A model generated the notes under the pieces. That model was given only the letters and a program-made list of their open reading frames with translations. It was not told the origin of the DNA and ran no database searches. From Bacteroidota bacterium (lineage in GTDB: Bacteria; Bacteroidota; Bacteroidia; B-17B0; Aurantibacillaceae), in NCBI GenBank assembly GCA_016711805.1, contig JADJSH010000037.1:62001-126000 (forward strand): a stretch of 64,000 bases of DNA, given 5' to 3'. Made by a program: the position numbers and the translations under genes. This document shows, one piece after another, positions 63,739 to 64,000 of this stretch (its first letter is position 1; each line of letters begins with the position of its first letter).

Positions 63739-64000
63739 TTGAATTTAATTATAGATATTGGCAATACACGTGTTAAAGCGGCTCTATTTAATGGAGCAAC
63801 TTTGGTTGAAAGCAAGGTTTATGGTACTGTTAATGCTATTTTATTAGACACAGCCTTTATTTCTAGCGCAAAAAAAGCCATTATTGGTACTGTGGTGAAG
63901 GAGCAAGAAGATTTCTGCTCAGCTTTAAATGCTATCATTCCCACTATCATATTCAATTCTGAAACTAAAATACCATTAACAAACCTATACCAATCAGCGT
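63739..64000 (+). CDS. coaX: Type III pantothenate kinase, 3' partial
   Basis: The frame opens with a TTG start (reads MNLIIDIGNTRVKAALFNG) and runs to the window end without a stop (87 codons). The phosphate-loop-like DIGNTRVK motif at residues 6-13 is the typical start of type III pantothenate kinases, the first step of coenzyme A synthesis. IIGTVVKEQEDF fits the next conserved segment. The rest lies outside the window. Confidence 0.85.
   Translation, partial: MNLIIDIGNTRVKAALFNGATLVESKVYGTVNAILLDTAFISSAKKAIIGTVVKEQEDFCSALNAIIPTIIFNSETKIPLTNLYQSA

Noticed and set aside
63534..63776. A plus-strand frame of 80 codons across the tRNA
   Set aside because: It reads through the antisense of tRNA-Phe and the start of coaX and has no protein-like features.

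Overview
The window looks like a chromosomal segment of a low-GC (by eye roughly one third G+C) free-living Bacteroidota bacterium of class Bacteroidia. The evidence is three very large secreted proteins with type IX secretion (T9SS) C-terminal sorting domains (one type A, two type B), a PorE-like OmpA protein, a TonB-dependent receptor with an N-terminal CarboxypepD-like domain, TPR-SpoIIE phosphatases, a LytS/LytTR two-component pair, and promoters that fit the Bacteroidetes pattern TTG-N17-23-TAnnTTTG. I cannot name the genus. No phage, transposase, plasmid or CRISPR signal is visible, and no stretch above 300 bases lacks a gene. Layout: 1-4.3 kb holds the end of a SpoIIE-type phosphatase, YqgE, PdxH, an agmatinase-like ureohydrolase and a small hydrolase. 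4.3-11.5 kb holds a T9SS type A cargo protein, a LytTR response regulator, its histidine kinase and a TPR protein. Identical 9-bp direct repeats with an exact 21-bp period lie upstream of the kinase gene and upstream of the cargo gene, so this looks like an autoregulated switch with a recognisable target. 11.5-17 kb is metabolism: a crotonase-family enzyme, a lipoprotein, PDH E2 and E1 alpha, cytidine deaminase and RuvC. 17-22.9 kb holds a 1814-residue repetitive T9SS type B protein and a small secreted partner. 23-28.6 kb holds a flippase-like membrane protein, a GT2 enzyme, an ABC permease and the PorE-like protein. 28.7-37 kb holds TIGR02757, an MFS exporter, an AlgX/AlgI-type O-acetylation pair, RadC, a WecB-type epimerase, a DUF2304 protein and an acyltransferase. 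37-49.8 kb is a minus-strand run of eleven closely packed genes: PBP1A, ScoA, a lipoprotein, ScoB, then three GT2 polyprenyl-phosphate-sugar-synthase-like genes interleaved with four multi-pass membrane proteins, two of which resemble GT-C enzymes. The lipoprotein and the C-terminal tail of one membrane protein appear to share a beta-sandwich domain, which suggests one envelope glycan or glycoprotein pathway. 50-64 kb holds a T9SS type B protein split by a frameshift, an FAD-dependent oxidoreductase with a frameshifting internal deletion, DprA, a TonB receptor, a YugP-type peptidase, a glycosyltransferase, a second TPR-SpoIIE phosphatase split by a frameshift, tRNA-Phe(GAA) with promoter and terminator, and the start of coaX. 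Four genes carry apparent reading-frame damage, all between 46 and 63 kb. Either this part of the assembly has residual indel errors, or the genes are decaying or slip-translated; read-level data would separate these.
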